From positions 1-23,344 of IMG/VR virus record IMGVR_UViG_3300045453_000089: a stretch of DNA of 23,344 bases, one strand, 5' to 3'. The DNA is from a virus. Of the stretch, positions 22,658 to 23,344 are shown in pieces; the stretch's first letter is position 1, and every line of letters begins with the position of its first letter. The translations under genes and the position numbers were made by a program. The notes under the pieces are model-generated. The model did no database searches, was not told the DNA's origin, and worked only from the letters and a program-made list of their open reading frames with translations.

Positions 22658-23344
22658 ATGCAGGCACTCGACAGATATCGCGAAAAGTGGCGCGAGGTCC
22701 CCTCGGGCGCCGAAGGCCGCGTGTTCGGCGACAGCATTCTCGAGCTCGATGACGAGCGGTTCCTCGCCTACTGGTCGGGCATGGCGACCAAGCGGACCGC
22801 AAGCGTCGTCGGGGGGCTCTATCCGCTCTACCGCGACCATTTCGCCGGCAGGCGGGTGCTCGAGCTGGGCGGCGGGCTGGGGTTCGACGGCATGCACTAT
22901 GCCGGGCACGGCGCGCAGTGGACCTTCGCCGACATCGTGCCGAGCAACCTCGCCGCCATCCGGCGCGCGGCGAAGCTGAAAGGCGTCGACGTCGCGACGC
23001 ATCAGATCGGCGACGATCTATCGTTCGATGCCCTGGACGAGTTCGACGCCATCATGGTGATCGGGTCCATCCACCACGTCCCGTTCGACATCGCGCGCCG
23101 GGAGGCGGTGGAGGCGCTCCGGCATCTCAGGGTCGGCGGCCGCTGGATCGAGCTGGTCTATCCCCGTGAGCGCTGGCTGCGCGAAGGCTCGATGCCGGCA
23201 GACCGCTGGGGCACGCGCACCGACGGCGAGCGCACGCCCTGGGCCGATGGCACGACGCCGAGAAGATCCGGCATCGGCTTCGCCCGGCCCGGCTGCGGAC
23301 GGTCCTCGACATGGAGCTCTCCTGGGGCAGCTTCCGCTGGATAG
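22658..23344 (+). CDS. class I SAM-dependent methyltransferase, frameshifted and cut by the window end
   Basis: As read, the frame gives 228 residues. Motif I is VLELGGGLGFDG (67-78), with D92 as the likely ribose-binding acidic residue and IMVIGSIHHVPFD as the post-motif strand, so it is a Rossmann-fold methyltransferase with unknown substrate. The frame as written ends in an unlikely Ser/Gly/Arg-rich tail. After about 23246 the +1 frame reads WHDAEKIRHRLRPARL, then RTVLDMELSWGSFRWI, which is far more protein-like and stays open to the window edge. One missing base near 23244-23247 would explain this. The real protein therefore probably runs beyond 23344. Whether it is phage cargo or a host gene cannot be decided here. 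Confidence 0.7.
   Translation: MQALDRYREKWREVPSGAEGRVFGDSILELDDERFLAYWSGMATKRTASVVGGLYPLYRDHFAGRRVLELGGGLGFDGMHYAGHGAQWTFADIVPSNLAAIRRAAKLKGVDVATHQIGDDLSFDALDEFDAIMVIGSIHHVPFDIARREAVEALRHLRVGGRWIELVYPRERWLREGSMPADRWGTRTDGERTPWADGTTPRRSGIGFARPGCGRSSTWSSPGAASAG

Overview
The window is high-GC DNA with alphaproteobacterial-style codon use. The host is probably an environmental alphaproteobacterium (Rhodospirillales or Hyphomicrobiales type), but no marker in the window fixes this. Three host-like genes open the window: a NIPSNAP-family protein, a 72-residue membrane protein and a lipoprotein. From about 1.33 kb to 22.5 kb it holds the late half of a podovirus-type prophage whose virion genes resemble Bordetella phage BPP-1: a Bbp19-family protein, a BPP-1-like major capsid protein and a Bbp16-family capsid cement protein. 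The last gene is a SAM-dependent methyltransferase that appears to be read out of frame near the window end. | Phage order, all on the + strand: small terminase (1491), large terminase (2003), portal (4732, apparently C-terminally truncated), Bbp19 (8389), large helical virion protein (8714), scaffold (12034), major capsid (12751), cement (13767), tail tubular protein A-like (14353), tail tubular protein B-like (16518), T7 gp13/DUF2833-like (19037, frameshifted), tail fibre (19535, frameshifted near its start), a 137-residue small protein (20820), DUF6127-like (21294), 3TM holin (21584) and GH24 endolysin (22078). No integrase, repressor, replication gene, reverse transcriptase or tRNA is visible, so this is a packaging, virion and lysis block only. 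| Cargo breaks the order at several points: a minus-strand pair (membrane protein and secreted protein) between terminase and portal; a frameshifted unknown gene after the portal; a PIN-toxin/HTH-antitoxin module; a run of small genes after the helical virion protein that looks like swapped toxin C-termini with partners; and a multi-pass membrane protein plus about 0.7 kb of unassigned DNA between the two tail tubular genes. | The most unusual signal is non-coding. A 58-bp module occurs three times (1353-1410, 6975-7032, 11843-11900) with fixed internal spacing: a DnaA-box-like TTATCCACA, 9 bp, a nearly invariant block, then a -10-like hexamer. In each case a GC-rich hairpin followed by T-rich DNA lies just downstream. 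A fourth hairpin copy sits directly before the Bbp19 gene. These leaders precede the terminase, Bbp19 and scaffold modules and look like a phage-specific promoter/attenuator or small-RNA system. The toxin-antitoxin module sits between two copies of this hairpin. | Four genes (6242, 19037, 19535, 22658) have single-base frameshifts, one of them at an 11-G run. They may reflect prophage decay, phase variation or assembly error; the sequence alone cannot separate these.
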